From the NCBI GenBank assembly GCA_964019335.1, contig OZ025669.1:1-64000 (forward strand): a stretch of DNA of 64,000 nt, written 5' to 3'. Positions 8,238 through 18,582 of the stretch are shown here, one piece after another. Position numbers and translations under genes: made by a program. The DNA comes from Diplonema japonicum. Taxonomy: Eukaryota; Euglenozoa; Diplonemea; Diplonemida; Diplonemidae. The notes beneath the pieces were generated by a model. The model was given only the letters and a program-made list of their open reading frames with translations. It had not been told where the DNA came from and did no database searches. Numbering within the stretch: the stretch's first letter is position 1; every line of letters begins with the position of its first letter.

Positions 8238-11200
8238 TCACTCGAAGCACTTCTTCGCAACAGTTGAGAATCTAGGGCTCGACACGTCCACAGGTGGGAG
8301 GGTCGTCGTCTGACCAGCAGACTCAGCACTCTGCAGTAACTCCTTCACATACTCCTTAAGCCTCAAGATTTCGTCACCTTGACGCTTGATGCAAGCGTTG
8401 GTCTCCTCCACCTGACTAACAATCGTTGCTAACTTTTGCGGGTTGATATCTGTTAGGTCTTTCAGAGAGCGTGTGCTCCCCTTCACAAGGCGACCCTTCA
8501 CAGGGCCCCTACCTACAATCCCCTTCATGTTTCTTGGCTCACCAGCTTCTCTCCCTGCTCGCGCTTTCGACGCCGGCGCTGAAAATGGCCTAGCAGCAAC
8601 TTGTGGCTCTTTGGCCTTTGCATGTCTCTGGTACAATGCTTTCAGCTGGGAATCTGCCTGTTGCCACCGTTGTGACAGCTGCTTCTTCTCCATCCGCATC
8701 TGGTTAATCTCCTTCACAAGCATCGCATTCTCTTCTGTTTTGGCTTGGTTGTCGTGTCGCAGGTAGCTCTCATTTTGTCTATTCGACTTGTCTATTGCCG
8801 ACAGCTGGCTTTCCATGTACTGCTTCTGTCTACTGAATTCGAGGGCGCGTTCCTTCTCATATGAAGTACCTACCTCTTCCTCGTATTTCATGGAGTAGGC
8901 CTTCACAATGTCGTCCAATTCTCCAACAACGTCGTCACCTCCCATTCGAGAGACAAGTGCCGTGAGTTCCCGCAGTAACTGCTCTGTCAAACGCTCCTTG
9001 TCATCGAGAAGCTTGTTCTGTCCCCCTAAGCCTTTCATAAGTGACTGTATTTTTGTATCTTTTTCACCTAGTGCCTGCTGCAGTGCGTCCCGTTCGACGC
9101 CGATGCGCTCGAGCTGCAAGTCCATTTCTTGTATTCCATCGTTCATGTCCTTAATCTTCTCTTCTTTGGGGGCCACCTCTTTTCGCAACTCGCTGAACTT
9201 GAAAGTCAGCACGTACCTAAGCTTTTCTAACTCCGCCGTCTGCTTCTTCAGCTCGAGGATCTTACGCTCCGATGCTGAGATGGTCTCATTCCGCTGCGCG
9301 ATCTCAACCTTCAGAGCTTCATTTGTTTTCAGGTGCTCTTGTGACTTTTGCGCCAGCTGCCGTTCCTGCTTTTTGATATTCTCAATTTCGGCCTCTAACT
9401 CCTCTATCTAGGTGTGTGTTCGCTTTGTTTTCCAGTGGATACCTCTTTGTCATGCTTCTCACGCTTTGTCTTAAACAAAGCGGCGTTCGTGCGTGTCAAA
9501 GAGCATTGGTTCTCCTTCTCAGCGATGATGGCTTTCCATTTGGCATGCAAACCCTCGACACCAGGGCCTCCGTCCAACTCCATTATGTAGTCTTGTATCT
9601 GTGTGAATGCTATGCGGCGCTGATTATCATACGTTGAGATCGACCATTCCATTGATGCTTTTGCACGCATCTTGAATCCCTCGCCGAAGATGTTCTACTT
9701 CATGTAACAGCCGCTGTGATTCAGTGGATTAGCAATGTTCAATACCTGTTCTGTTTCTCGATATTCGTGTTCTAGCTGGTTCTTCTCACCTTGTATTTCT
9801 GCCAACAGCTTGTGGATTTTATTCTCGTAACGCACAACAAGATCGTCCTTCTCGTCCTCCAGCACCTTGTGCCGCTTTTCCATCTCCTCAATCCTCTTTG
9901 TGTGCAATGCCTCAAGCTCCTCAGCAGACTTCATATGCAGCTCCGTCATTGCAACTTCCTTAAGTTGCACCTCCTGTCGTGCTTCTTCTGCATCTTTCAT
10001 GTTTTGCTCCATTACAGTGCGCATGGCTATGTGCTCCTCGAGAGTCTCTGCTTCAACTTTCTTCAGCTCTTCTTCATTCTCTTCCCGTAGCACTGTCAGC
10101 TCAGCCTCCTGCCGTCGCTTGAGGTCGTCGTTGTGATTTCTTATTTCAGCTATGTATCTACTCCTCTCGTTGAAGTCTTGTTGCGACACGTAAGCTACGC
10201 TTTCAAAAGCAGCAAACGGGAAGGGCTTCCGCGTAACAGGCCTACCCTCAGATATTATGTCGACTTCGAACATGAACAGACACTTGTCCTCAGCACCGAT
10301 CGTAAAGAGGTACCTTTCGTCAAGGCTCAGAACCACAAATAAGATTTCACCATGGTGCACCTCCATCTTCGAATACGGTTGCGGTTCCTTAACAGCATCG
10401 GAGGGCGGCCATTCATAGAGCAGCAGTTGTCCATCATTTGTCGCAACAAACAAAGTCTGGGCCAAAGGCGAGATAGCTATCTGGCAGGATCGAACTGCTT
10501 TTGGCTGCCTAAGAGTCTTGTTGTCCACCGAAGGCACTGAGGGAACTGTGACTGGCTTTGAAAGCAATCTTTGGGGTGCCTTGGGAGGATGGTCCACCTG
10601 GAACCTGATGGTTCTCAGAGTGATTTCATGTTCGTTGAGCCCTGATTCCCTCCTCTCAGTGCCCGCCGGCTTGTGTACCCCTAACGCTGCCAGCATCTGG
10701 CTATCGTCGTCATACCTCACGCACAAATAGTTCACACTCTTCGTTACAGACTCGTTGGCTTCTACTCTTTTCCCAGTAGCAACCTTCCATTCATAGATAG
10801 CCCCTTCACTGCCCGCAGAAATGAGATTCTGATCATTATACGACCACCAAATAGACTGCACTGATGCCGAGTGACCTGTGAGCGGTATCCCGTTGGGGTT
10901 GTCCTTGCTCCCCAAAGGCTGGAACGTGTAGGCATTAACAACAACTATCCTGCTCCAAGGGTTTCCCACCGCTGCAAAGTACTGCCCACCATGGCTGAAG
11001 CGCACTTCTCTACATTGCTTTATATTCGGGAACTCGTGACATAGTTGGAGGTCGTTAGCCAAAACGACAAATACACAAAGCTTAAACCTGAAACCCACGA
11101 CAAGGAGGTAGCCTGAAGGATGCATCGCGACACTCAGAACGTCTTCATCAAACCTTTTGTTGATTTCAACACGCTTTTTCAGAAAGTTCCACACCCTTAT

Positions 11201-12473
11201 GTGTCTGTCTAGAGAGGCAGTGACAAGGACACTCCTCTGCACGCACACATCTACTCCTGTGACTGTGTCATGGTGGAAGCCTATCGGCAAGCGCTTGAAG
11301 ACGCGGTGCTTGTCGGTCTTGTCACCCTCGTCAATGCTGTCGATCATGCTCAAGTTCATTTGCACAATTTCGTTGTTTTCATAGCAACACACGACGCTCT
11401 CTTCGTTGGGACTGATCGTCACGTCAACTACCATAGTGTTGCTACCAACCAACCTCTCAGGGCATTGCATTACCTTGAAGCTTGTGAAGTACTGCGCGTC
11501 ATAGCTGCGCTCATAGATGCAAATGCTGCCATTCACGCCACCCGAGATGAACCCCCTGCTCACGGAGCACAGACAACTGATGCCGCCGCTTGTTTGTGTT
11601 ATGACCTTCTTCAGCTCCTGATTCTCGATAACAAGCACACGACCTTCTGCGGTTCCAACCACAAGTTTATCGCTATCAAACCATGAATGACATGTGAACT
11701 TGTGATCCGCCTGTTTCTCTTTCGCAAGTGGGTCGTATGACTTTAGCTGGTTCCCCTGTTAAGCAATGGAAAAAGTGCAGCAACAGCATACCTGTGCCCG
11801 CCAAAGCTTCAACAGTGACGTCCCCGTGGTGCACAGCTCCCAGTGCGCCCAGGGACTAATTGAAATCTGGCTGACCTTTTGGTGGACTTCTGTCATCCCA
11901 GCAAGTCTTTGCTTGTCTAGCTGCCATAAGTAGATATATGGATTTGGGGGGTCAGTCACTGTTGCGAGGTACTTATTATCCCTTGAGAAGTCCAAAGCAA
12001 CGACAGGGGGCTGGTAACCATCAGTGCTGCTTGGAAACCTTCCTCTACCTAATTCACGCACCTGTTTTGGTAATGAATAGCTCAGAATGCTTGCATACCT
12101 TTGATGCTGTACTGAAGTTGTAAACTGACACTTGGATGCCCCCACTCGGCTCGGGGTGTATTACCTCAGACAACGCGATATATCGCCTGTTCGCTGAAAC
12201 ACAGAAAGCAATGATTCTGGATGTTTTTGGGTTCTTCAAAATAAATCGATGAGCCTTCTGATTGTCGTACGAGTACACAGCAACATGCTTCCCAGCAAGA
12301 TACACAAAATTGTCATCGTTGATGTGATCGATCAGCTTCCGTCCCTGCTGTGCATTGTCGCAGCCACTGAAGCCCAATGCGTGTGAAAACCTAAGTGTCG
12401 TGCGGGTCTGCGGCACATCACCCCCTTCGCGCATGTTCGGGTCGTCGACGGCATCTTCTTGAGACCCTTCCAT
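8238..12473 (-). CDS. CFAP57: cilia- and flagella-associated protein 57 (WDR65), six exons, about 1,353 aa
   Basis: CFAP57 is an axonemal WD-repeat coiled-coil protein. Exons are 12099-12473, 11792-12061, 9746-11755, 9633-9713, 9443-9598 and 8238-9407. Each has a length divisible by three, and the joined frame has no stop before TGA at 8238. The N-terminal half carries WD repeats (for example TGVDVCVQRSVLVTASLDRH and HIRVWNF; SIWWSYNDQNLISAGSEGAI), starting with a family-typical VYSYDNQKAHRFIL segment. From about residue 720 it is long coiled coil, including TFKFSELRKEVAPKEEKIKD, which matches the family C-terminus. Total length is close to the roughly 1,250 aa of animal homologues. The gene starts only 52 nt after the stop of the VPS51-kinase gene. 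Its presence shows that the organism builds a motile flagellum. Confidence 0.9.
9408..9442 (-). other. CFAP57 intron 5, 35 nt
   Basis: GTATCCACTGG to CACACCTAG, phase 0. A second AG lies 4 nt downstream, but only the first keeps the coiled-coil frame. Confidence 0.75.
9599..9632 (-). other. CFAP57 intron 4, 34 nt
   Basis: GTATGATAATC to TTCACACAG, phase 0. The exon between introns 3 and 4 is only 81 nt (27 codons). Confidence 0.8.
9714..9745 (-). other. CFAP57 intron 3, 32 nt
   Basis: GTATTGAAC to AATCACAG, with GCTAATCC as a possible branch site, phase 0. It is the shortest intron I find here. Confidence 0.8.
11756..11791 (-). other. CFAP57 intron 2, 36 nt
   Basis: GTATGCTGTTG to GCTTAACAG, phase 0. 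It contains an in-frame TAA that would end the protein if retained. Confidence 0.85.
12062..12098 (-). other. CFAP57 intron 1, 37 nt
   Basis: GTATGCAAG to CAAAACAG, phase 0. Splicing joins STASK to VRELGRG and keeps the WD-repeat frame. Confidence 0.85.
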
Positions 12474-12525
12474 GAACCTAGTATGTTGTTGGATGAAAGG
12501 GAGGGAGGGTGATAACAACACTTGT

Positions 12526-15162
12526 TCACACGGGAAAAAGATATGCAAGCTGTGCAGCCTGCAGAGGAGGCGCTGAAGGGGCAAATAAGGTCTGCAAGTC
12601 TTGAGACTTCAAAGCAAAGGCACGATTAGAGTACATATGCACGAAGTCAGTTGGTGCCTGATGCACCTCACCTGTGGCGCTAATCCAAGGGTGATGAAGA
12701 AGAGAATGCACAGGCCATCGTGCTTCTTTTAATGGGCACAAACAACACCTCAGAAAGTGCATGGCTTCACGTGACAAACCGCTCGGAACGTGCGGGGGCA
12801 GCGGCTCGCTCCAGTGCCCTATAGTATCCAACGCTTGCGAAACAGATGCAAAAGACGGCCAAGGCACGGCACCGCAAGCAAGAACCTCGCAGGCCAAGAT
12901 TCCCAAAGACCACACATCGGATGCGCACGAAGCAGCTTCACCTCTAATTACCTCAGGGGCCATCCACAGTGGGGCCCCCTTAGTGTCTTTCTCTTTATTC
13001 TGTACTTTCTTTGAAGCACCAAAATCTACAATCTTCACGATAGAATGGCTGTCAACGAGAATAGTATCGCCCTTCACGTCGCTATGCACAAAGCCCCTTG
13101 AATGCAGATGTGCCAAACCCGAGGCAAACTGCTTTAAATGCTTTACAGCGAGAGCTTCACTGAGACGTGATGGGGACCTCCTTACTATAGCACCCAGGGT
13201 GCTGCCCTTTATGTACTCTGTGAACATGTGGAGCTCGTTGGACTCTTTGCTGTAGGCACATCCGTACAGCCGAACAACATTATTATGGACCAAAGTGCTC
13301 AACTCTTGTACTTGCAGTACAATATCTGTAACTTGTTCCTGAACACTCGTTAGAGGTATCACCTTGACAGCAATAACTGAGCCATCAGGCCATGTGCCTT
13401 TGTACACACTGCTAAAGGTGCCACGTCCCAATAGCTCTCCTTTCTCCCACGCAGTTGGGACATCATTTATAGCTGCAGTCTTCGCTTCATTAACAACAGG
13501 ACCAGCCTCTTCGGAGGGCACCACGTACGCGTCCACTATCGCGTTGATGTTTTCCATGCTGACATCAACTTCGACCACACACCTACTCTCCGCGGCACTA
13601 CACATGTCATCGCGCCATGCGCTCACCTCGGCACCACCTACACCGAAAGCAACAAGACCTCTTCTGATATATTCTATGTCGATAAGTGTTTGCAAAAAGG
13701 ACTCTTCGCTGTTGATTGTGATCTTGCGTATTGTTTCAAGCAGCGTCCTCATGGCACTATCTACAATGCTCCGTGCCAAGTCCTCTGTATGCGGTTTCTG
13801 CAATGCTTCGCACGTCGATGAATTGACGATAGTCGAATCAGTGATACGTGTGGCAGTAGCATTCAAAGTGCTAATGAGCGTGTACCCAAGGAGGCCAACG
13901 GTAGTGGGTGACTCGTCAGTGTCCGGGCACATTAACTCAATGACGGTGCAAGTGATGCTCTGGGAAGCAAGATGCGCATGCCGCAACAGCAACCCCTTCG
14001 ACAGCTCCGCTATCTGCGCTGCATCGCATTCTACGTTCAGGCCTGCATCCTGAAGGCACGAGGGCAACGATAGATAATAAGCGATGACACCTCTGCTCAG
14101 CGCATCTGAAGCGAACCTAGCGAGGTTCTTGTTTTCACAATTGAGAAACATGTCAGCGACGAGGGAGTTCGACAGGTGTTCGCGGATGGTCTTCTGGACG
14201 AAGGAGCCCACTGCCTCGGGGGGCAGGTGACACCCAATCACCTGTACAATCTCAGACAATTGAGAAGCGATGGTACTCGCGCAGTTAAAGAGTTCATGAG
14301 GGTGCCCGGTGTGAAGGGCCATGGTGCACGCTGCAGTGGCCATCTCGGCAAGCTTAGGGGATATCACCTCAGCTGCTGCTTTGACTACTTCTTTCTGATG
14401 CAGCTCTGCCTCTATCATGCAAGTTACCAGCACAGAGGTAGCTGACGACAAGTCCGTTATATTAACCTCAGTGTCCAATCGTTTCGCTATTTGCCCAGAA
14501 AGACGCGCTTTTATTTCGAAGTTGATTTCATCGACTGGTTGTCCGAACAACTGCAGAGCCCACACATCAGCTCGTATTTCTTCACATGTCTCGATATTCT
14601 GCCAGAGTCTCGCACATATGCCGTCGACAATGGGTTCGCACTGCTCCCTTATGAATGACAAACTAGCCTTGTTTGTCTGCCTCATTAGGGCATCTCGTCC
14701 TCGCACCCATAGTCGTACGCCTCCAGCCAGATCATTGGCTGCAACGCACCTCTTCAGCCTCGTAGGTAGCTCCAACAACAAACGTACACCTGCTAGGGTG
14801 GCCGTGATAGCTACTAAATGGTCCACAGCCTGTCCCCCTTCTATTGTATTTCCTATGGCCTTCGACAAGTAGCCTTGATTTGTTTCTATTAGGTCCTGTA
14901 ACTCCTCAAGGCCATTAGTCATGTGAGCTACCTTGTCCTTCAAGCCACCAATCAATTTTGTACCAGCAGCATAGTTGCTGTAGTTGGAGTACACCATCTT
15001 TTGAAGCCTGGAGTCCAGCTCTTCCGTTTCTGCTTGCAAAAACGTGCGTGTTTTCGTCAAGTCTTCTAACGGCCGCTTCGTCATCGCGGCTCTAGCCCAT
15101 AAAGGCGCTTCAAATCCATCGCTGTTGACCTCATGCTCGCCACCCTCGTAGTCACACGACAT
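12526..15162 (-). CDS. VPS51 homologue fused to a C-terminal protein kinase domain, 878 aa
   Basis: Residues about 27-560 match VPS51, the N-terminal-coiled-coil subunit of the GARP/EARP endosome-to-Golgi tethering complexes. The match includes the QKMVYSNYSNYAAGTKLIGG motif and LLLELPTRLKRCVAANDLAG. Residues about 570-825 are a Ser/Thr kinase domain of the STE11/MAPKKK type: glycine loop GRGTFSSVYKG, lysine in IAVKVI, catalytic loop VHSDVKGDTILVD, DFG, and APEV. The asparagine expected in HRDxKxxN is threonine here, so activity is uncertain. The frame is continuous over the junction (INDVPTAWEKGELLGRGTF), with no stop or splice-like site seen. A kinase attached to VPS51 is not known to me in model organisms. 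Gaps are 71 nt to the PDZ gene upstream and 52 nt to CFAP57 downstream. Confidence 0.85.
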   Translation of the reverse strand: MSCDYEGGEHEVNSDGFEAPLWARAAMTKRPLEDLTKTRTFLQAETEELDSRLQKMVYSNYSNYAAGTKLIGGLKDKVAHMTNGLEELQDLIETNQGYLSKAIGNTIEGGQAVDHLVAITATLAGVRLLLELPTRLKRCVAANDLAGGVRLWVRGRDALMRQTNKASLSFIREQCEPIVDGICARLWQNIETCEEIRADVWALQLFGQPVDEINFEIKARLSGQIAKRLDTEVNITDLSSATSVLVTCMIEAELHQKEVVKAAAEVISPKLAEMATAACTMALHTGHPHELFNCASTIASQLSEIVQVIGCHLPPEAVGSFVQKTIREHLSNSLVADMFLNCENKNLARFASDALSRGVIAYYLSLPSCLQDAGLNVECDAAQIAELSKGLLLRHAHLASQSITCTVIELMCPDTDESPTTVGLLGYTLISTLNATATRITDSTIVNSSTCEALQKPHTEDLARSIVDSAMRTLLETIRKITINSEESFLQTLIDIEYIRRGLVAFGVGGAEVSAWRDDMCSAAESRCVVEVDVSMENINAIVDAYVVPSEEAGPVVNEAKTAAINDVPTAWEKGELLGRGTFSSVYKGTWPDGSVIAVKVIPLTSVQEQVTDIVLQVQELSTLVHNNVVRLYGCAYSKESNELHMFTEYIKGSTLGAIVRRSPSRLSEALAVKHLKQFASGLAHLHSRGFVHSDVKGDTILVDSHSIVKIVDFGASKKVQNKEKDTKGAPLWMAPEVIRGEAASCASDVWSLGILACEVLACGAVPWPSFASVSQALDTIGHWSEPLPPHVPSGLSREAMHFLRCCLCPLKEARWPVHSLLHHPWISATGEVHQAPTDFVHMYSNRAFALKSQDLQTLFAPSAPPLQAAQLAYLFPV

Positions 15163-15233
15163 CCCAGCCTATTCCTATGTGGTATGGTTGGGAGTACAAC
15201 ACTGTGATTAATACAATCATCTAAACAAACTCT

Positions 15234-16613
15234 TCACTTGCCTCCCCCTGATAGATCTATGGTACACATCGGTAACGCTCCTGTGAAGAGTGATTTTAAA
15301 TTTGAGTCAACACACCTGGTAGCCCCATTCTTCATTTCCTTGTTTGCAGCATAAGCATTCTCAGCAGTAGACCAGTCAATCTCCGGTACTTGGTACCAAC
15401 CAACTCCACGCCCTCTACCAACAGATGCGACAGTAAATACCTCGCCAGTGTCAGTCTGCACGCGTTGGCCCAAATCCTGCTCTGTCAGATCTGAAGTAGG
15501 TGCCATGTGCGTCTTAGGTACTACAACGGTGGGTCTGCCAGGGGTGCTGTGGCAGAGGTCTCTATAAGACTGCTCTCCTTTTGTGAGATCTTCAGCTTTA
15601 TGCCAACCCAATCCAGAGCCCATTACAATACATACAAGTACTACACCCGACTCAGTCATCTGTAGCCGTTTTCCTATATCATCTACTTCCAGTGCGGAAG
15701 TTGCTTTGATGTCACTCTTGCCAATCAATGCAGTTTTTGTGCTTGCGGCCTCCCATCGTGCCCTCCCCGCAGCATCACCGTAGTTGTGGAGAAAGTCTGC
15801 GTAGGTCAGCGCAAAGCCATTCACACTGTCAATTCGCCGTTCGAGCTGCTTCACCTTTGCAGTGTACATGTGAATCTCCCTCCTAAGATTCTCACGTGAC
15901 ATTTCCTCAGTTTTGCTTCTCGCAGGGCTAGCAAAGAAGCTAGCCGACTCACCGTATGCACTTCCCTTCACGATTGTAACTTTCAATGGTATCGTGGTGT
16001 TACCCGAGTCGTGGATACTGGCTAGACACTGTGCCAAATCTTTCTCGCTCTTTATTTCCTTGCCCTCTATCGATCTGATAATAGCCCCCCTTGGCACCCT
16101 TGCGTACGCTAGTGCACCATGCTCTTCGACATCTGTCACTATCAGAAGCTCGCCCTTCATTTCGTACTCGAAGCCCAAACTTTGTCTAGAGTGCAACAGA
16201 TGCAGCGTTACCTGCTTCTGTATGTCCGTTGCAACGTAGTCAGAAAGGTGCAACGTGAACTCCTTGTGACCTCTGGTTTTAATACTCTTTAATGCATGCT
16301 GCAAGACCTCTTCACTGGTAATCTGATAATTGTTGATGGCTTTGATAACGTGCCCAACAGGCACATGCTGGGCCTCCCCTGAGCTTCCTTCCGCAACCTT
16401 GTTCACTACCACGTCATTGTCCACTGTTCCAAAAGTCAACCCGTGTTCAAGCTTCACTGTGTACGCTCGAACGTCATGTTTCCTTTCACCTTCTTCCCCA
16501 TCGCCGGAAAGGTCTGGCTCTACATCGCTATCCCCTTTCGTCGATGGCAGCGATGACGTGTCGGTTGTGGTATCTGATGCTTCTGACGCTGTCACAGAAA
16601 CACATTGCGACAT
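15234..16613 (-). CDS. double PDZ-like domain protein with duplicated C-terminal motif, 459 aa
   Basis: The N-terminus (1-48) is Ser/Thr/Asp-rich and probably disordered. Residues about 50-120 and 125-215 each look like a PDZ fold: a GLTFGT or SLGFEY carboxylate-loop-like start, then VPVGHVIKAINNYQI and VPRGAIIRSIEGKEI, the usual G-x-x-I-x-x-I(N/E) strand-turn. A coiled-coil segment follows (ENLRREIHMYTAKVKQLERR). The C-terminal half has two related blocks (DDIGKRLQMTESGVVLV...GSGLGWHKAEDL and QDLGQRVQTDTGEVFTV...GRGVGWYQVPEI) that I cannot place in a family. PDZ domains normally bind protein C-termini, so a scaffold role is inferred. The start is the first ATG of the frame and the stop is TGA. 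Close same-strand neighbours are on both sides. Confidence 0.75.
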   Translation of the reverse strand: MSQCVSVTASEASDTTTDTSSLPSTKGDSDVEPDLSGDGEEGERKHDVRAYTVKLEHGLTFGTVDNDVVVNKVAEGSSGEAQHVPVGHVIKAINNYQITSEEVLQHALKSIKTRGHKEFTLHLSDYVATDIQKQVTLHLLHSRQSLGFEYEMKGELLIVTDVEEHGALAYARVPRGAIIRSIEGKEIKSEKDLAQCLASIHDSGNTTIPLKVTIVKGSAYGESASFFASPARSKTEEMSRENLRREIHMYTAKVKQLERRIDSVNGFALTYADFLHNYGDAAGRARWEAASTKTALIGKSDIKATSALEVDDIGKRLQMTESGVVLVCIVMGSGLGWHKAEDLTKGEQSYRDLCHSTPGRPTVVVPKTHMAPTSDLTEQDLGQRVQTDTGEVFTVASVGRGRGVGWYQVPEIDWSTAENAYAANKEMKNGATRCVDSNLKSLFTGALPMCTIDLSGGGK

Positions 16614-16956
16614 GTTACCTGAAGGCTTTGTCAGATTGACATGATGAAAACAGATTCAAATCTTCAAATCAGGCTACATGCACCTGCCGTCGAAGTATGT
16701 CCTTGCATCAGCCACGTTGCTTCATTATTTGTCCACCAAGGCGAGCTACTCCCTAGATAACTCACTACTAAAAGCAGCGTATATGCCAATATGCAAGGGC
16801 GGCCCCGCAGTGTCGATAAGGGGGCTTCTTCAACTGCGTTGCCTCATTCCGCAGCGTTCCCACCCTTCTTGCTGAGGTCACATCTCTTTCGGGTGACCTG
16901 CGATGCGATGACAATGCAAAGCAATATCTGAATAATTTCAATACGGATCTACTCTT
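16614..16956. other. 343-nt intergenic stretch, no gene
   Basis: Between the stop of the BILBO1-NTD-like gene and the ATG of the PDZ gene. It contains a perfect 7-bp inverted repeat, AGGTCAC at 16875-16881 and GTGACCT at 16893-16899 (11-nt loop), of unknown meaning. A 65-codon plus-strand frame starting at 16678 has no recognisable features. Confidence 0.6.
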
Positions 16957-18582
16957 CTAACTTAAACGATTACATCTTCTGTCCATCACATCCAAAGCAG
17001 CACATTCCAGCTTCCGCCGTTCTCTAGCTTCTTTTAATATTGCATTTACATCCTCTTCGCACTCTTGGCCACCGCCTGCCTCGCGCCTCTCGACGACGTG
17101 ATGTACCCGCATCTCGTTCAGCACACCGAGGTTTTCGTGCCTTGTGTGCTGGATCTGAAGCAGTGTCCTTTCCAAGCTCCCATCGTATTGAGGTGCTCTG
17201 GGTATCGTTTCTTCTTCGACAGCTGGTGTAGGATTGACCCTTTCGTATTTCATAGTACACTGAGAAGCCTTTATCTCTTTACAACGAACCTTCTCTGGTG
17301 TTTGGTAAGAATCAGGCACCAGAACAAGTGATGTCTGTTCTGCTTCTTGTACAGGACTGCAAGTGCGATGTACTTTCGAAAGGGGCAGCAGGGCTACGCT
17401 TTTTGAAACAGCAACGTCGTCCCCTGGCTCCTGAGGAGACGCCGATGGTAAACTCGGGGCTACGGCTGGGTCATCGCATTGGACCGGTGGTTCAGGTGTC
17501 CGTACGTGGTGCCTGTGCTCGCAAGACGACTGTATAAGTATTTGTGTCTCTAATGCAGAGCTAGGTAGAGAAGGAGAGGATTCGAAAACTGGTATAGATA
17601 TCTCTCGTAAAGGTGATCGACTACAGTAGCGTGACACAGGTTGTGAGAGCGACTTAGAAACAGAAGATGATCTTCGAGAAAGCACAGGAGAGGCTGACGC
17701 TTCAAACATAGGCAAGGGTGAAAGCTGAACTGACGCACTTATGGGAGGTGACACAGAAAGGACGGGGGTAGGTATCAACTCGGTAATGGGACTACATGAT
17801 CTTTGTGCAGGCACAGTTGGTGACCTTGGAGGCATTGATTGTGGAGTTTTAACTATCGAAGCCCCTTCCACCTGCAGCGGCGTGCGGAGGGGGATGGGGC
17901 TCCGTGAGTGCCCTCTGGCTACCGCGGGCGGCTCTGCAGTTGCATGCACAACACTTGGCAGCCGCATCCACGTGACAATGGAGGATGGTGGTTGGCTCTC
18001 ATTTCGCTCAACCGACACAACTGACGAAGAAAGCAGCCTGCAAGGTGTCGGCATCTGCGGGCATAGCCTGGCATTCAGCAGAGCGCATTTGATTAGGGGA
18101 TTGTCGAGCACTGTGTTTTCCCATTGTAAATAACCCACACACGTGCCCAGCATCTTATCGATGTTTACATCAAGCATGAAGGCCAACTTATCTGCTGGTG
18201 CCACTGAGCTTCCCTCGCTTGCAGTGAAGAAGCATCGACGCAGGTTAGCCCAACAGTCGTCAGAGATGCACGGCACTGGCGAGGGCAGCGAGATGCTCAA
18301 GTCGCTGTGCCACGGTGACGGTGGCTGGAAAACCCACAGCTGCCGTCCTTCCACGAGATTGCTCAGCGTGACGCCTTGCCACACGCCACTGCGGTCGTCC
18401 AGTACCTTCAAATCCTCAACAACAAAGGGCACTCTTACTGCACCCACAGGACGTGCAGTGTCTGCAATGCTTTCGAAGCTGTCCACGATCGCCTGGTGCA
18501 GGACATCAAACTGTACTTCTTTCAACACGAAAGCCACATTGTGGGCTACCCCGAACAAATTGCTGCCCACGTACAGCTGCAT
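16957..18582 (-). CDS. protein with N-terminal BILBO1-NTD-like domain, long disordered middle, 541 aa
   Basis: Residues 1-110 give a beta-rich pattern (MQLYVGSNLFGVAHNVAFVL, then VRVPFVVEDLKVLDDRSG) that ends in QLWVFQPPSPWHSD. This end resembles the ubiquitin-like N-terminal domain of trypanosome BILBO1, a flagellar pocket collar protein. I base this on remembered pattern, not alignment. Residues about 190-440 are Ser/Pro-rich with many SP and TP dipeptides, likely disordered and possibly phosphorylated. The C-terminus (about 465-541) is charged and helical (LERTLLQIQHTRHENL, ILKEARERRKLE), suggesting a short coiled coil. A structural flagellum or basal-body role is only inferred. The start is the first ATG (18582); the stop is TAG. 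Confidence 0.7.
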   Translation of the reverse strand: MQLYVGSNLFGVAHNVAFVLKEVQFDVLHQAIVDSFESIADTARPVGAVRVPFVVEDLKVLDDRSGVWQGVTLSNLVEGRQLWVFQPPSPWHSDLSISLPSPVPCISDDCWANLRRCFFTASEGSSVAPADKLAFMLDVNIDKMLGTCVGYLQWENTVLDNPLIKCALLNARLCPQMPTPCRLLSSSVVSVERNESQPPSSIVTWMRLPSVVHATAEPPAVARGHSRSPIPLRTPLQVEGASIVKTPQSMPPRSPTVPAQRSCSPITELIPTPVLSVSPPISASVQLSPLPMFEASASPVLSRRSSSVSKSLSQPVSRYCSRSPLREISIPVFESSPSLPSSALETQILIQSSCEHRHHVRTPEPPVQCDDPAVAPSLPSASPQEPGDDVAVSKSVALLPLSKVHRTCSPVQEAEQTSLVLVPDSYQTPEKVRCKEIKASQCTMKYERVNPTPAVEEETIPRAPQYDGSLERTLLQIQHTRHENLGVLNEMRVHHVVERREAGGGQECEEDVNAILKEARERRKLECAALDVMDRRCNRLS

